Assembly: GCA_029721435.1 (NCBI GenBank)
Contig: CM056583.1
Location: forward strand, 46,777,120-46,841,119
Length of the DNA: 64,000 nt
Direction: 5' to 3'
From: Gymnothorax reevesii
Taxonomy: Eukaryota > Chordata > Actinopteri > Anguilliformes > Muraenidae
A model generated the notes under the pieces. It saw only the letters and a program-made list of their open reading frames with translations. It ran no database searches and was not told where the DNA came from. Made by a program: the position numbers and the translations under genes. Of this stretch, positions 44,900 to 58,000 are shown one piece after another. Numbering within the stretch: position 1 is the first letter of the stretch; every line of letters starts with the position of its first letter.

Positions 44900-46080
44900 A
44901 CTACAAAGGCATTTTGTTAAAGATATTAATTTGCAACACTCTGCAGGAGCATTTGCCTCTTCCAGATCAGGTGCATTTGAGCTTGTTTGTCACACTTAAA
45001 TTTTTCAGATCAAACTATTACTTATATTAGGCAAACCAGAGTATTCACAAAATGCTACATTTAAATCATGATTTTATTGATTTAAGGAAAAAAGCTATGT
45101 ATGGAAGCAAATAAAAGTCATAAGTATTTGAATTTTAAGAGCCAGTGAATTTTTAATATTGAAATATTAACACCATTGAATTCATATGGTACTGAATACT
45201 GAAATATTTTACTCTTTTTTTTTTTACCATCCATCCAACTTCATTAGTTCTGAATTGATCTCTATGTAATTAAAATATGAATTGTTTTACGTGCAATTTC
45301 AAAAGCTGAAAATATTTCATTTTCAATGTTTTCAAATTCACATCCAAAAATTCAAGCTTTAGTATTTACAAAAAATGGTAGCTCAAATTCAATTGATCAA
45401 ATTAAAAGGGGAAAACAAGTGCAGGTCAATGATAATCACATTGCTGCCCAGTTTTGCATGTACTTTATGAAGACATTTTTTTGTCATGTGCATTCATCCT
45501 CTGTTGGCGCCTCCTCACTGACACTGGTAACCAATTGAAAATAAGACATCTGAATGTTTATATCTAGTTTATAAACCAGATATCAAAGCAGCTGCATAAA
45601 AGATATGATGAGAAGAAATGGCAAAACAAATCCATTTTAGTAGTTAAACGATCTTCTCTTTGCGGTATGTCGGCAGCCACGTAACCAAGTGAGCCAGCAT
45701 ATATATCATTGTGAACAAAGCCAGCTTGAACGTGACGAGCGCCAGTTATTGTCCACGTCGATTGTCCTCATTCATACAAGTGTCGCGCTGCCATTGGTTG
45801 CTGTATTTTTCGAGGAGTAGTCTGATCAAAAAGCCGTAACTTGTAGGCCTATCAGTTGTAATTTTTGTGTCCCATTTTATTTTTATTTTTTTGAATAATT
45901 AATAATTAAAATGTGGCAGCGTTGCATTCTACTAATTTTGCACAATAAAAAAATATGCTTTACAAGAAATTCATCACAAAATAGGTTCAAAGTGCTAATA
46001 ATTGGTAGTGCGGTTGAGTGAGAGACTATTCAAGGGTGTGGACGGGCACCCTATAGGCCCCCTATAGGTTTCATCTACAA
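44900..46080. other. Stretch with no recognisable gene
   Basis: AT-rich, with a T-run at 45217-45227. A small palindromic duplication (CTATAGGCCCCCTATAGG) lies at 46051-46068. Confidence 0.45.
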
Positions 46081-46580
46081 CAGTGGTTCTCTACCTTTTT
46101 TTAGCAACTCACAAAAAAATTCAGTTGAGTAGCCTACATTTTGTTCATTGTTTCACAGTAATTATCAAATTGAGAGGACACACCTATTTTTACATCACAC
46201 TGATAATGCAATTATGAGCAAAATGTGGGCTACTGTTCAATTGAAAAAAGATTTTTGTGAATTGAATGTTAAGAACGTTCAATTGTTTGTACAATCGTGT
46301 GAATATATGTGTTATCCGCACTAACGCGGTCCAGAAATGCTATTGAAAGCCAAACAGTGCAAAAAAAATGTAAAATGCTCTTTGTTGTTCTTTGATTGTC
46401 GCAAATGACTTTAAAGACGGTGTTAATGCCTTTTCGTATTAATGCCTTAATTGGAAGTATTTTCTCTCTATTGTGTGCCGAATGACGATAAAGGATATCC
46501 AGAAAATGAATGATTGAAATGCCAATGATGTTACAGAATCGGCGGTATGCGGGTACGAGATGAGAGCCGTCAAAAGCCAC
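46081..46580 (+). mobile_element. hAT-type element 5' end fragment
   Basis: Begins CAGTGGTTCTCTACCTTTTT, the characteristic start of many hAT (Charlie-like) elements. No matching right end or transposase was seen; the right boundary is arbitrary. Confidence 0.45.
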
Positions 46581-47119
46581 TCTGGGGCTTCCAGCTCTAG
46601 TTACTTCACCCTATCCCTACCAGACCCTACCTACAAAGAGCCTTACCACTCTCCATTTAGCCCCGTTGTATCGAACTTGGTTGCAGTTCCACCAGAATTC
46701 CACTAGGAGTGATCGCAGGCGAGTGCAGAATGAATGGAGTCCTATGGGGCTAGAAGGCAAAATTTGTCCCTTTCACCTGGTATTCGTTGAAAAATCACAA
46801 ATACTGTTGCATTTTCTGCAAGTTCAATATGGATTATAGATTAAAAGTGAAATTGCCGAGAGGTTATGTCCTTTTGATTTCTTACAGGTTGGGCTGCTGT
46901 TGGCCATAACACGCTAGCATTCTGCTAATGACTGCTGATTGGTCAGTAAAGGACCTGCGACACTCAATGACATCTGAAGACCAAGACAACAGAGCCGGCG
47001 GGTCAAGAGAATCAGAAACACTCTTAATGAGGATTTTTCTGTCAAACTTAATATTTATAACTGTTCTATTACCTTTCAGCAACAGTAAGATAATTGATAA
47101 AAAAAACGACGTGGAGCAA
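46581..47119. other. Probable interspersed repeat, family not assigned
   Basis: The block at about 46600-46860 (CTTACCACTCTCCATTTAGC, then GAATTCCACTAGGAGTG, then ATGGAGTCCTATGGGGCTAG) has the look of a common fish interspersed repeat. I could not assign ends or a superfamily. Confidence 0.35.
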
Positions 47120-47713
47120 CAAAGCTAGCTAACCACTGCATTGTGCTAATGCTAACGTTAGGCTAAGCAAATAGCAGTTCGCCAACCAGCAGCTAAAAAT
47201 CAATGTCGCTGCATTTGCATTGTTCCTGGATTAAAAATAGCTTTATCGCTGATGCCAGTTGCAACCCAAAAAAACCCTTTAAGCAGTATTCATATGTGAA
47301 ATATTCGCACATTTGGGTTTTTACATTGACAAACCAGAACTCTTTGTCACATGTTTATTCAACCAGAGAGCTCCAACAGCTGATTGTACCCGTTGCCGAT
47401 GCATTTGCTAAAATGGAACAGCAAAGCTAGCTAACCACCACTTGGTGAAATAATCCAATGCAAATGACAGTATGAGACCGGATAGACGGTAAAAAGCACT
47501 ACATGTTCGTAGATTAACGATGTTAGCATAATATATTAGGTCTTTTTACTCTTCACCGCCACCATAACCAGCCAACCAGTAGATGACCACGCGATAATCG
47601 GCTGATAGCTGGAAATCAATGTCGCTGTCGTTTTCAATATCCATGGATAAGACAAAATAGTACCTTATCTCAATCAACAGCCGATGTTAACGTTGCCAAT
47701 GCATGTGGCTGAG
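47120..47713 (+). repeat. Two-copy tandem duplication, ~300-bp period
   Basis: CAAAGCTAGCTAACCAC occurs at 47120 and at 47423. In both copies it is followed by GCCAACCAG(C/T)AG, AAATCAATGTCGCTG and an ending of the type GTTGCC(G/A)ATGCAT(T/G)T. The copies are diverged, with indels. Copy 1 is about 47120-47412 and copy 2 about 47423-47713. Confidence 0.75.
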
Positions 47714-47719
47714 TGCCTT

Positions 47720-48422
47720 AAGCCGGATTTACACTGCAAGTCTTGTTGCCCAGATCGAACATGGATCGGAATTGAGGCCCATATTCGATTTGTACAACTG
47801 TGTGTTTACATCTTGCTTTGAGCTTGAATGATATCCGTTATGTTTCGATTCCGTTTGTTTACACCACTCAGTACCTGGCCATTGTCTTGGACGATCCACG
47901 TGCGCACAGTGGAGAAGGCTACCGAAAATAAAAGCAAATGTGCGTGCAGTGCAACGAAAGCATGCAGGCCTAACAGTCATAGAAATGATCAAATGATTAA
48001 GCAAGCTCGCAACATTTCACTGGGTAACCTACAGCTGATTCTCCCACTAACGCCTTTTAAGTCACTTTCACACTGGAAGAGAAACAAATTAATTTAGTTA
48101 CTGATGAATATGATGTGAAATATTGTGATATAATCCTCAATAAATTCAAAGTAAATGCAAAGGTGCGAATATGCGTGTTTCGCGTGTATTCGTCTTTGCA
48201 TTGACTTTGAATGTAATCTGTCGCGCGAAAAATTCCAAATAAAACATATCCAAACAAAAACCACATTTGATTGAGGCCTGGATCTGATCGAGGGCGGAAT
48301 CAATGTGTTTTTTTTTCTGTTTACACAGCCATGTGATAGATCAGATATTGGCAGTATTTGAGCGTAAGATCCAATTTGTGTCACATTCATGTCACATTTA
48401 ACCCGCAGTGTAAATCCAGCCA
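47720..48422. mobile_element. TIR element with GGATTTACACTGC ends
   Basis: The left end is GCCGGATTTACACTGCAAG and the right end, reverse-complemented, is GGCTGGATTTACACTGCGGG, giving inverted ends of about 18 bases. Subterminal regions carry GATCGAACATGGATCGG on the left and TGATCGAGG / AGATCAGATA on the right. No coding capacity. The target duplication is unclear. A partial Harbinger-like fold-back is nested inside. Confidence 0.6.
48059..48238. repeat. Harbinger-like fold-back nested in the GGATTTACACTGC element
   Basis: Starts AAGTCACTTTCACACTGGAAG. The centre is a near-palindrome: AAATTCAAAGTAAATGCAAAG on one side and CTTTGCATTGACTTTGAATG on the other, separated by GCGAATATGCGTGTTTCGCGTGTATTCG. 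It ends CGCGCGAAAAATTCC. It lacks the final ~25 bases of the right inverted end. Same family as 22018-23008 and 1874-2226. Confidence 0.65.
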
Positions 48423-48739
48423 AAGTGACCGATTATCTCCGTAGACAGGCTGAAGGCTCATTGGGCGCTGAGGTGACTCAGAAGTTGCTGTGGTGAAGCT
48501 CAGAAATAATTGATTGATCGCTCGCGAATTTTGGCGATAAATCAGGCCAAAAATTTGCTACGAGTCCGACCAATACTTGTGACAGTCGTGAACTTTCCTG
48601 GGGAAGCCAGCCAAAAAAAATTCCTCCCGCAGTGCTTTGACAACTCCTCAAGGAGGTCACAAAGAAAATTTCAATAACTGCCAGCCTCACTTTCCTCCTT
48701 TAAGGTCAATGTTCAATATTCCACAATAAGAAAGAAACT
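48423..48739. other. Stretch with no recognisable gene
   Basis: Moderate GC, no recognised element, and no open frame with a motif. Confidence 0.4.
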
Positions 48740-49440
48740 GAGCAAAAATGACATCCATGGAAGAGACGCACGGCTTAAACCACAGCTAACCGAGAAGAAC
48801 AGAGTTGAAAGTGGAACTTTTTAGAAGACATGGGTCCTGTTACATCTCTCATAAAGCTAACACAGCAATCCACAGTGACACCATCATACCAACGGTCCAA
48901 CGCGGTACTGGTAATGTGATGATCTGGAGCTGCTTTGTTGCTTCAAGACCTGGACAACTTGCCATAATTGACAAAACCATGAATGCTCCCTACCAGAGAA
49001 TCCTGAAGGAGAATGTCTCGGCCTTCAGTTTGTGACCTGAAACTCAAGCACAGTTGGGTCATGCAGTAGGAGAACGATCCATCCACATGAGACAGTTGTC
49101 CTCTGAATATCTCAAAAGAAATGAAATGAATGTTATGGAATGGGCTGCACAAAGTCCTCACTTGAATCCGATTGAGATGCTGTGGCATGACTGTAAACGG
49201 GTCACAATCAAAACCCCTCCAATATGGCAGAATTAAAACAATTCTGCGAGGAAGAGTGGGCCAAATTTCTTCCATAGTGATGAGCAAAACTCATTGTTGG
49301 TTACTAGAAAAGTTTGATAGCAGTGGTTACTTTCAAGGCTGGCACAACCTGTGATTAGGTTTAAGGGTGATATTTTTTTTTTGAGTTTTGAGTAACTCCT
49401 TAACTTCAATAAATGATCATATAAAAGGTGCATTTTGTGT
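48740..49440 (+). pseudogene. Tc1-like transposase C-terminal half, broken
   Basis: Plus-strand frames give V-E-L-F-x-R-H-G-S (near 48803), then I-I-P-T-V-Q-R-G-T-G-N-V-M-I-W-S-C-F, corresponding to the family's KHGGG-VMVWGCF, then A-I-I-D-K-T-M-N-A. A frameshift leads into the second Asp region, which is destroyed (G-H-A-V-G-E-R). It continues S-E-Y-L-K-R-N-E-M-N-V-M-E-W and S-P-H-L-N-P-I-E-M-L-W-H-D with the Glu kept. The N-terminal DNA-binding part and first Asp are absent. This is a third or fourth Tc1 lineage in the window, judged by its motif wording. Confidence 0.8.
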
Positions 49441-49442
49441 TT

Positions 49443-49547
49443 ACTCATTCATTCATTCATTCATTTTCTATACCTGTTTATTCCTCACTAGGGTCGCAGG
49501 GCGAGCTGGAGCCTATCCCAGCTGACTACGGGCAAAGGCAGGGACCG
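49443..49547 (-). repeat. Fish LINE/SINE 3'-tail fragment with (ATTC)n
   Basis: (ATTC)n is followed by ATTTTCTATACCTGTTTATT, then TCACTAGGGTCGCAGGGCG, AGCTGGAGCCTATCCCAGC and TGACTACGGGC. This is the well-known 3' portion of a fish retroposon tail, here apparently 5'-truncated at 49547 with the simple repeat marking its 3' end. Same family as 17543-17715. Confidence 0.7.
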
Positions 49548-49885
49548 TGTTTACTCATGTCATCTTATGTTATTAAAATTAGTCAGATGATCTGAAACAT
49601 TCAATATGACAAATATGTAAAAATAGAAGAAATTGGGAAGGGGAAAAACTATTTCTCTAATAGAGCTGTAAAAATCAATAAGGTTCTCCTTTATAAACCA
49701 AGAATATTGACAGCAGATTTGACAGGATTCCCATCAGAGCTATTCAAGTTATTGCATTTTTTTTAGAGGAGTGTGGCTTGTTGGCGGTGCTACAGAGAAT
49801 GTCCAAGGGTCACTAACATCATCTCTGTAGACCAGCAGCAATCACATAAGGTTTGACATGATTCCCTCCAAAAATGTCTTCAATT
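49548..49885. other. Stretch with no recognisable gene
   Basis: AT-rich; nothing recognised. Confidence 0.4.
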
Positions 49886-50400
49886 TAGGCGCTAACATTG
49901 TTTGTGTAATGCCTCAGAAATAATGGCATGGTGTATTACAGCATATTGGGATGTGGGGAAATGGGAGCTTCAGTGTGAAAGCGCAGCTGACAAATGAGCT
50001 GCTGACAAATGAGAAAAATTTATGTGATGCAATCATGTCAACACAGAATTTGAAAGGAACTGTTCTACATCTTTTGGGGCCTATGCCATGAAAATTTGAG
50101 GCTGTTCTGAAAGCAAAGGGAGACCCTCGTCTGTATTTGTACAGGATGCCTAATAAAGTCTTCGACAAGTGTAGCTGGCAGAAGGGGAAGTTCTATGAAA
50201 TGTCTCACTGCAGAAATTGTAATAGCTTGTGAAAGCAATAGAAATGCAATGGGTGCTAGTAATTGGTTTCCTGCAAAGCATTATACCACAGTGTACTGGA
50301 GCATGCTGCTCCAATGGTCCCATAAATTCAGGAGCTAACATTGTTTGTGTAGTGCCTGAGAGATAATATAAATGATGATGCAGCATAGTACACTTCTCCT
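49886..50400 (+). repeat. Diverged direct repeat, ~443-bp spacing
   Basis: GCTAACATTGTTTGTGTA(A/G)TGCCT occurs at about 49892 and 50335. AATTTAGG/AATTCAGG precedes each, and an ATAAT then CAGCATA string follows each. The intervening sequence is not obviously coding, although the words appear conserved only around these phrases. Confidence 0.6.
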
Positions 50401-52036
50401 CTGGTGATCAGAGGAAGGTCTGAACAATCAGAGGGGTCAAAGAGAATGAGAGGAAAAAATTAAGATGCCTATTTTCAGGCATTTGAGGCAAAGGTGGACG
50501 GGACTGCAAGAAACTAATTCTGAAATAAACTCCAAATATTTACAGTTGTAAAAATATTTGCCCTAACACGCAATGTTCTTTCTTTTAACAGTCAATGGAT
50601 TACTGGAATGATAACATAACATGAAAATCTTTGCAAAGAGTATCATAAACATGCGCATACGTTAACATGTGCTAAATTGTATACGTGGCCAAGACAAATT
50701 ATTTAATTACAAAATTGAACTAGATCAATAAAATATATGAAAAATTCAATCATGTTTTAAATGTGCCTAGAGCAATTTTGCCTTTTCAAATAATGAGTCA
50801 TGTTTCATTATGAAGCAGAGCAGGCTCAAAGAAAGTAGCTGGTTCCATCCGCTGCAAACTATGAGATGGGAAGGTTTAGTAGATGACTCACCAATTCATG
50901 CTCTTGCATTGTGGGTAAAGCTTGCATGTTATGGATCAAGCGAGATAGGCTGACCTGAAAAAGATATATAAAGCCCAAACTTTCAAACAAAATTCTGCTG
51001 CACTGACAAGTACTTACCAAACAGAAGACTGTAGTATGAGTAAAAGGGTTCTTTGCATCTTGCCACAAAAAATACTTTATTTTTGGGGTAAAAATTTTCA
51101 GGATGATAATTAAAATGACTGACATGCATCCTTTGCATGAACATCAGTACTAATTCATTGAGTTTATGCATTTGCGCGCAATATTGAATCAGAAACTGAT
51201 GTTTATGTGCATTAGGCATTAAGTATAATCCTCTTCTCAGGCCAGACAGATGTGTATAATGTTTATGAGTTTATATAATTTGTGAATGGGATGAATCTGA
51301 AAATGCTGTCTGTAATTCAGAGAGGACAGACATTTATATGGCTGAACTCTTACCATTTCAGGTTGAACGTTATTAGTTGGTGCCCGTGTGCTTGGGCAAT
51401 GAATTATCACAATACATGTATACAGACAGCCTTTTCATAAGCCCACACGCATACTTCTTGGAATAGGAACAACGCAGGATTAAGCTAAATGCCAAAGTAT
51501 TAAGTTTATAAAAATAAACATACATTTTGCAAGGTCCCAATCACATCTTAACTTATCTGGGACGTAATCCTCCAGGTCAGAGTACACAACAGATGTGAGT
51601 TTAACTGAGGATATGGCTGGGAAGAGAAAAATCTAGGGGTGGTTGTTACTGTTACACATGAAAGGGGAATTCATGTCTAGTCCTCTGCCCATATTTGGCT
51701 AGACAAATTGAGGACAGAGATCAACGTGGACTGGTCTTTACTGTACATTTAATCATGGCTTGAGCAGCCAAGGTCTCTGTAGAGAGCAGAGTTCACCCAC
51801 CCTGACTGGAGCTGAGGGTTCCAGAGCATAACATGAGCAAACCTGGGAGGGGAGGCCTGCACTGTGGCTGAAAAATAGCTCCATCCAGCTGACAGAAGCG
51901 AGGGCGGACAGGAGGTGAGAAAATAGCGTCCCCCTCAAGGTCGCAGCGCAGAGGTCAAGTTTATCGATTGTCGGGGACACGGTCTGAAGCGTGTCACTGA
52001 GGGGGACTCTAATCTCGCCGCTCCCTGACCAACGTC
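50401..52036. other. Stretch with no recognisable gene
   Basis: AT-rich to about 51700, then moderately GC-rich (51730-52080). No gene recognised. Confidence 0.45.
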
Positions 52037-52069
52037 ACCCCCCCACCCCCACCCCCACCCCACCCTCCA
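52037..52069. repeat. C-rich (CCCCCA)n tract
   Basis: Runs of C separated by single A. The G-rich complement could form a quadruplex. Confidence 0.8.
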
Positions 52070-55000
52070 GGCTCAAAATGGAGAGGCTGTGACAGGCCCC
52101 AGCCTGCCTGTTTTCTGCACAACTATCATTACTGTGAAGACGGGTCTTTCATGTTTGTGAAATCACTGTCACCCTTATTTGACATACAAATAAATGAGGA
52201 TTTTTTTATTCTTCAGAAGGAGATAGTGGACACTCAGGGATAAAATAATGATAAAAACAAAAGATAAAAACAACTCAATGAGTCAAATGTACAATTCATG
52301 ACATATTTGGATATTAAAGATACTAGTAATAGTATTTAAGTAAGTATTTAAGTAATAGTATAGTCAAGGGGCCGGGGGGGGAGTTTAAAAAGGGGAGGAT
52401 GAACTTAAAAAAAACAACTGTGGTCTTGACGCACTTATTTCATGGCAGGATTGAGACTAAGGGGGGAGAAACTCACCCCACATTCTCCTTTATACTCACC
52501 ATTTTTACATTGTTCCAGTGCATGGAAAGGAATTACTAAAACCACTATCATTGCTGCACTTTGGAACAGATGGCAGCATTGAGAAAAAGAGGAAAAGATG
52601 TGTGCTCTGTCCAATACCAATCACCACTGTGTGAAAACCATAAGAGGGACTGATGAGCTTATGACTGGAATTTAACTATGTGGAGAGGCTCCCAGTAGGT
52701 ATAATGAGAATGATGATTTCTGCACCATCGCTCAAAGAATTGGAATTCGCAATCATGCAGACAGAAATCTGGGACAGACTTACTATGCAATCATTTCAAT
52801 CATTAAATCATTTCAATCTCCCTCCTCAGGCCTCCTGTAAATTGACAAATAAAGGCCACTTTATTAAGTACATCTGCACATTAACACATACTCTTCAAAA
52901 CAACAAATTACATGGCGGTAACATACTATGTATAGCAGCATTAAGTGGCTTGGTATGTTGGTCTGCTTAACACTGGAATGACTAAATGCCAGATTTAAGC
53001 AATTTTGACTAAAGTATCGTTGCTGGTACCAACTATGGTGGCACCAGCATTCTATCATACAGTCTCTAATTTTCATTGATAAGCACTGGAAGCTGAAAAA
53101 CAAAAACAACCCATTGAGTGCCAGTTCTTTGGCTGAAAATACATAAGAGAGAATTTAGAATGCATAACATTTTCTTCCACTGTACTCAACTTGCTGTAGC
53201 CAAAACAGGCTCCATTCTGGTGTGCTAGAGGTAATTGTCAGTATGTTATCTATATAGTTAGTTCATAGTTTGAAAGAACAGCAGTTAGGAGGCAAATTCA
53301 GTCAAAGACCATAAATTTGCCTTGCCTGATGTCAATTGAGCCACCTTTTGTTGGTGGTGCAATGGCGCTGTAATTGTTTCTTTGCCATTCAGAGGTACCC
53401 CAATAGTTACAGCAGAATTTGAATGTCACCAAATACCTAAGCACCACTGCAAACTATAAGCATAACCTTATGTGCACAGTCCACCCATTCTTAAAAGCAT
53501 ACTTCAATGGGCATATGTACCATATCATTAAGCACACATCATAGGCTGGTTACAAACATGACAGTCTTTGCTATGGAGACAAGGGTTTGTGCCAAGTATT
53601 TGATTAGTGATTATACATGAACATGCACACATAGCCTATGTAATATATACAGGCGAAATTCCACTGCAAATATATTAGGCATGCCATAAAGACAAGATTC
53701 CTGAACTAAGAAATTGACTCAATTTTTTATCATATGATTAAACCATCAACACACATGACTGATTTTGACAAATGAAGCACCACATCACTTCATCACTGAG
53801 GAGATGAGAATAATTAAACAACTGAATGCAAAGCCAGGGGAAAAGTTTAAGCATAACCACTGAAATCAATCATATAATCTGTTTGAGACTGCAGAGTTAC
53901 ACCTCAATCTATACAGTATCCTCTGCCGAGGCAAGTCTAACCTCATAACTACAGATAGGATGTAATGTGAGCGGACAGATGCACCTAAAGTCAACCAGGT
54001 CAGTGGTAAGTTCTTCCACGGCATGACTGTTCGCGCCTACGTTGCTACTTGAAGGTCATCTCTGCACCTACGCATTTTCTTTCCATCTTCAGTTATGAAT
54101 TTTGCTCATTTCATCGATTCTCCATTGGGGGAAACATCAAATATGCATGGTTGGCCATAAAGGAAATCATGAAGAACAATCATCTTGTTCAACAGTTGTC
54201 ACAGCCCCACAAAATGTAGTTTTTTTGCCAGTTCTGCATCTCCAGTGGAATTAATTTTTCAATCAGCACTGGTCGGCGCAATGACCTTAAAGTGCTTGTT
54301 CATCCAAAAAAAGAATTGGAACACAAAATCTTTCATATATGTAAATCCTTCATGCACTGGTCATTTCAAATTGTTATCAGCCGTTACAAAAGTATTTGCA
54401 TTTTATCAAAGTGAAAGTATTTGCATCACGGCAAATCACGATCGTCTCAGAGAGAATTTATCTCCTGCTACACTCGGCAATGACTTCACAGGAGGAACCT
54501 AGCCCACGGCAGAGAACACTTTGTCAATGTCATTGAACTAAGTGATTTGTAATTGTTGACTATTCCCTAAGAAAATGCTGAATACCTGCCTTTTTTTATG
54601 ACTGCAACAATAAAGTTGATGCAAGCAGAGGCATCATGCTCCATAAATTTATGGAAAACTGCACATTTTGAAAGGCATGGGAGGATTTTGTGAAGACGAA
54701 AGCAGCAGATTTCATGGAGCCTGGATCAGGATCAGTGGTCTGCTCTAAACACTGATAACAGCTTTTATCAGCCAGATCCCATGAGGAATAGTCTGGATAA
54801 CTCTGAGAGTTAGTAATTACTGAAATTGCTGCTTAATAAGCCACCGATTTATAAGCCGAGCCCAAACTGTTCTGGTTCCATCTATTCTGTACGCAGAAAA
54901 GAAAATCGATTAATACGTCCTTCCTAAAATAAGTGAAGAAACTATATTGTGCAAAAAATGTGGCAAAATGAAACTAAATCCATCTTTCATCACTAGATTT

Positions 55001-58000
55001 TGAGTAAAATCAAAACTTTGGCGAGGCCAGAATGAAAGCGAGGCCAGAAGGAGACTAAGAGCTTCAATTGGACAAGGAAAAAAGTGTAAGCTTCTAGTCT
55101 GTTCAAGTCAATGGGGTGAATAATTTGCTAGCCAGCACACTTACACTTTTTGCCATAATATTAATAAATTCAAGGTTCCACAACAACTGTTACATGTGTA
55201 ACTTAATACTGTAATAGCGAAAAGCTTAAGCATGCTAGCCAGCCAGGGGTGCATTTCCCAATTGCATAGTTTCAAACTAAGTTAGCAACTTACATAGTTC
55301 GTCCATGCTCAGTCAGTGGTTCCAACTGCAATTTCGGGAAATGCACCCCAGGTCTGCAAACAGGGCCTCATTTGACCTGCATGGGCCATGTTGTTTGTCA
55401 AGGAATCATAGTTCATAGAATGCAAAGGTCTCCTGTTGTCATTATGTACGTTACCAGCTACCTATTTTCAGATACCTTTAGTCATCATGGCCTTATAAGT
55501 AGTCACAGTAAGTAGTCTCAGTGGACTACAGGCTGGTTGTCGCATTGTTCCTTTCCCCCTCTCATGTAAAGATACTTGTTTTCATCAATTTTTGGAAATG
55601 ATATTCTTTGACAATATCTTGTTTTCCCATTGTTTCCAGCTTGACTTCCTCGTTTGGAACATTTCCCGTTACGCCACATCTGCTAATTCACAAATTGAGT
55701 CTTTCGTCATATTGTTTTCGAAAATCTCTTCTCAAACCTCAATTAAAGGCTGATTTTTGAGAAAATGCTGCAAATTTGGGACATTTAATTAGCAGGATAC
55801 TGTTTGTAAACTGTCAAAAGTATAGCAGATTCATTTTCATATGAAAAAATTTGATGAATTTGCATTTTAAAGATCAATAGTAGCAGAAGTTGTTGTCCAG
55901 TCTAAACAAGCAATGGGCATCATGCAAGAAGCGATATAAGAACAAATTTTCTCTTATTTGTGTTTGTATCCCCGATTTTTTCTTATTTTTTTCTTACCCA
56001 TTGATATTTAGGGTGCACCAATGTTTTCTAATTTTTGCTCTTCTCTTCAGTTAGAGAAAATTTACAAGTTGTCGTGAGCACTCTTACCGAGATAATAGAA
56101 AACAGAAAACTCTTATCTCTGTCCACAAAGTACTTGTCCAATACACGGAAACACAAGTTTTAAAACCTTAAAATTAAAAATTCATCATATAATCTAATTT
56201 TTAATGTTTTATGTTTTTGAGAAATTATAATGATTTTATCATTTTATCATTGTCTTAGCAAAAAATAAGAGAAAGTATAAAAGAAATTTAAGAGGATCTT
56301 GCTGCATGAGGCCTGATGTCTGATAAGCCTGCATTGGAGATCATGTAAACTGCAGAAGCATGCACTAGAATGAGGGTTTCCCACGCAGAATGTTGTAACA
56401 CAAGGATGACCTCACAGGAGTAGATATAATTGATGTCCAGGAACATCAATATAGCTTTGCAAAGTCAAGTTGGAGTGAAAAAAATGTTGTGCTTACCTAG
56501 CTTAGTGAACCCTCAACACAGAATGTCACTCAGACCTCCCACCCAATCAACCCATTTTTCATATTTCTGCACTACTATTCCTGATCTTATAAACCTTAGT
56601 AAATCATATGGACTCTAATTCCCAAGGCACTGCTAATAATTATATTTGTTGCATTTTTGAAAACTTGTTAGAACTGAACCACTTTTGGGTGACAGGGTCA
56701 CATGCTCTGTTTATTATGACCCAGTGGCCTCCCTCTTACAGAGCTGCTGTACAGGCAGTTGGTTGTGATTGACTGTAAAAGATTTATGATCATGGTTTGA
56801 GCTGGGAATGTTCTTGTGACTTCTAGCTATCAGCAGCATTGGACTTCATCAGCAGACCTCCAAATCTGAAGAAAATGAAAACAAATAGGTAGTGCATTCT
56901 TGAAACCATTCGAGTTGACACCCAAAGCATCACGTCTTCAAAATAGATGTAAAAATGATGCTTGTAGAACTATGAAATTTTGACCCAGTAATAAAGCTTG
57001 CAGTCCGAATATTACAGGTCTGTAAATAAAATCAATTTCTTGTGATTCTTCTTTTGTGTAATTTTTGGGCACTCAAAATGCTCAAGTTGTTTTCCCAAAC
57101 CTGCACTGGAACAAGTTTCAGACGAAAAATCAAATGCTGCATTTCAGTTAGGTTTTACTTTTTCTTTGATCAGACTGATCTGAGAGTGTGGGTTTTTAAA
57201 GAGCTGGAGACAGTCACGACTCTGAGACAGAATGCAACATAGGAGAGTTTGGGAGCGATTTTATCGGAGGAGAGAGGATTCTGGGAAACACTGCAGTTAA
57301 ACATTCAGCCGCATTTGAAAAGCACCAGTGCTTGAAAAGCCCATGCTGCTAAGTCTGCAATGGGAAACACTTCTGCATTCACCTCACAAATGGTTCCTCA
57401 TTCAACCTAGCAACAGAGTGCACCTGTGAGGCTATTTAGAATGTACCAAGGCTTACCTCTGCCCGTATGTGCAGGCACCAGATGAATGCAGTGCCATCCT
57501 TTATGAAGCCCAAATAAATTAGCACTTTAAGCTCAACAGCAAACCAGGCAATCACAGTCTTAGCAGACATTTTTACTTATCTTTCTCTAAAATGTTTCAA
57601 AGACCTTTCCTTGAGTGAATTTATTATTTCAGTTAACGCACCAGGGACAAACCAGTGAGTGGCTTTGTTTGAGTGCTGGAGCAATGGGGCACAATGTTGT
57701 CATTTAGTCAATAACCAAGAATAACAGCTGGCCTTTCCAATCAGCCAGTTTTAACACATCATTGTCGGCTCTTGCCTTTACACATTGCATGGTCAGCTCC
57801 CAGGCAGGGGTCCAAGTTTATTTTGGGATGTCACACTATCGTTGTCCAGTTGGCCCAGATTTCATGGGACACTGAACAAAACTGAGTGACTCAGCCCTTC
57901 AAACATTGACTACGTGTCCTTAATACAATGCAGTCTTTGCATTGCTTTGTGGCAGCCATTTCTAATGATAAACAAGGCGAAATGAAATTTCCCCATCAGT

